NCBI GenBank assembly: GCA_038231495.1
Contig: JBBRLG010000119.1
Coordinates: 1-14,462, forward strand
Direction: 5' to 3'
Origin: JBBRLG01 sp038231495
Lineage (GTDB): Bacteria > Planctomycetota > Planctomycetia > Gemmatales > Gemmataceae
DNA: 14,462 bases
Positions within the stretch are counted from its first letter, which is position 1. Every line of letters starts with the position of its first letter. Below the pieces are notes generated by a model. That model saw only the letters and a list, made by a program, of their open reading frames with translations. It ran no database searches and was not told the DNA's origin. Shown here one piece after another: positions 13,582-14,462 of this stretch. Both the position numbers and the translations under genes were made by a program.

Positions 13582-14400
13582 ATGGCAGCATTTCTGCTGT
13601 GGAATATCGATCGAAAACCACTGGATGGGCTGGTTCAGAATCTCATCGGCCAACTCCAGATTGATGTCGTCCTACTGGTCGAATACGCCTTCGGCGTGAG
13701 TCAGCTTCCTGGCCTTCTCCTGAAAGACGGACTGTTCAAGCGGCGATCCCCGAAGCGATTTGGGGTGTTCGCCCGCGCGAACCACGGACTCGTCCGGTTA
13801 CGCTATCCGCTTGGCGAACGGGCGGCACTTTGGAAGTGGACGCCTCCGTCAGGGCAAGAAGGGCTGGTCGCACTCCTCCACGGTTTTGACCGACGGAACT
13901 GCGACGACGGTACGCGGCGGGTGTATTTCCGGCGGGTCGCCGATTCCGTTCGCCGCTCCGAAGTAACGCGGGGACACCGCCGAACGATCATTACCGGGGA
14001 TTTCAATGCGCAACCGTTCGAGCCGGCCGTCACCGACGCGGACGGTTTACACGCAATCGGGCTACGCACTATTAGTACCCAGACAGCTCGCAAGGTCCGA
14101 GGAGCAGCGGCGACAACGGATTTCTTTTATAATCCCATGTGGCGATTGTACGGACACCAGCAGCACCCCGACGCAGGTGCCGCGACCCACTACTGGGTTG
14201 GGGCGAATGCTCACGAACTGGGCTGGCACATGCTGGATCAGGTCGTCCTGCGCCCGGAAGAGTTGGTCCACTTCCCGGAGGACCAACTCCGGATAGTGAC
14301 CCAGGTGGGAGGCATTTCTTTGGTTCTTCCGGCAATTGCGTCCTTAGCCTTGAAAAAAGCGGACATGCAGGCCACTCTGGAGGTTAGGCTTCAAAACTAA
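13582..14400 (+). CDS. Endonuclease/exonuclease/phosphatase-fold protein, possibly inactive
   Basis: The product is 272 residues with no signal peptide. I chose the ATG at 13582 because GGAG lies 11 nt upstream; a TTG at 13558 would extend it by 8 codons. Family landmarks run in order: FLLWNIDRK (N8), a strand ending LLVEYA (E34, metal ligand position), TIITGDFNAQPFEP (D140 and N142) and WHMLDQVVL (D219, in place of the usual LDxIL). The last family motif, S-D-H followed by P, should lie in the final strand; here the sequence reads KKADMQATLEVRL (249-261), with Met262 where His is expected. The general base may therefore be missing. It could be a nuclease or phosphodiesterase remnant or a divergent member. 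A transposase-like start follows 18 bp downstream. Confidence 0.75.
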   Translation: MAAFLLWNIDRKPLDGLVQNLIGQLQIDVVLLVEYAFGVSQLPGLLLKDGLFKRRSPKRFGVFARANHGLVRLRYPLGERAALWKWTPPSGQEGLVALLHGFDRRNCDDGTRRVYFRRVADSVRRSEVTRGHRRTIITGDFNAQPFEPAVTDADGLHAIGLRTISTQTARKVRGAAATTDFFYNPMWRLYGHQQHPDAGAATHYWVGANAHELGWHMLDQVVLRPEELVHFPEDQLRIVTQVGGISLVLPAIASLALKKADMQATLEVRLQN

Positions 14401-14418
14401 TCCCCAACGGAGACCCGC

Positions 14419-14462
14419 ATGTCCACCAGCCTACTGTACCACGCCTTCGGCATTCGCGGCTA
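14419..14462 (+). CDS. 5' end of a transposase-like gene (partial)
   Basis: Only 14 codons lie in the window before the right edge: MSTSLLYHAFGIRG. The ATG has GGAG 6 nt upstream (14409-14412). The string resembles, from memory, the N-terminus of ISL3-type transposases in planctomycetes. It is too short to be certain, and no terminal inverted repeat can be defined from this side alone. Confidence 0.5.
   Translation, partial: MSTSLLYHAFGIRG

Overview
The window looks like a piece of a planctomycete chromosome, most likely Gemmataceae or a close relative. This is inferred from gene families, not from a marker gene. It carries the paired planctomycete families DUF1549/DUF1553 and DUF1501, a twin-arginine Gfo/Idh/MocA oxidoreductase, a DUF4058 protein, a many-EF-hand secreted protein, a high-GC base composition, and spacers packed with palindromes.

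Layout from left to right. The left edge (1-53, minus) holds the first codons of what looks like a transposase-type gene. A 137-bp MITE-like inverted repeat with a 7-bp target duplication (208-358) follows. Next is a secreted thioredoxin-like (TlpA/redoxin) gene at 396-1646. Its reading frame is crossed by one TGA exactly where the first cysteine of the W-C-G-P-C active site should be. A perfect 7-bp hairpin with a GGUC loop lies 24 nt after the TGA, as a bacterial SECIS would. I read it as a selenoprotein (W-U-G-P-C), not a pseudogene. Then come a small secreted coiled-coil protein (1855-2523), a 716-bp spacer full of inverted repeats, and a DUF4058 gene (3240-3977). A minus-strand PP2C-type phosphatase (4195-5085) is divergent from a Gfo/Idh/MocA oxidoreductase (5368-6666). 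A likely operon of three exported proteins follows: DUF1549/DUF1553 with a CxxCH motif (6901-8595), DUF1501 with a twin-arginine signal (8646-10022) and an EF-hand protein (10087-11895). A minus-strand cytochrome P450 (11955-13301) converges on it. The right edge has an endonuclease/exonuclease/phosphatase-fold gene (13582-14400) that seems to lack the terminal catalytic histidine, then the start of another transposase-like gene (14419 to the edge).

The coding content is mostly ordinary planctomycete housekeeping and envelope biology. Two things stand out. The first is the redox protein with selenocysteine at its catalytic position. The second is the variety of spacer palindromes: a GCCGCTTGCGGC-core family at three gene ends, heptamer tandem repeats that fold back on each other at three sites, a CGACCCTCGCCAA family, and the MITE. 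Apart from the DUF1549-DUF1501-EF-hand run, I see no evidence that the neighbouring genes share a pathway.
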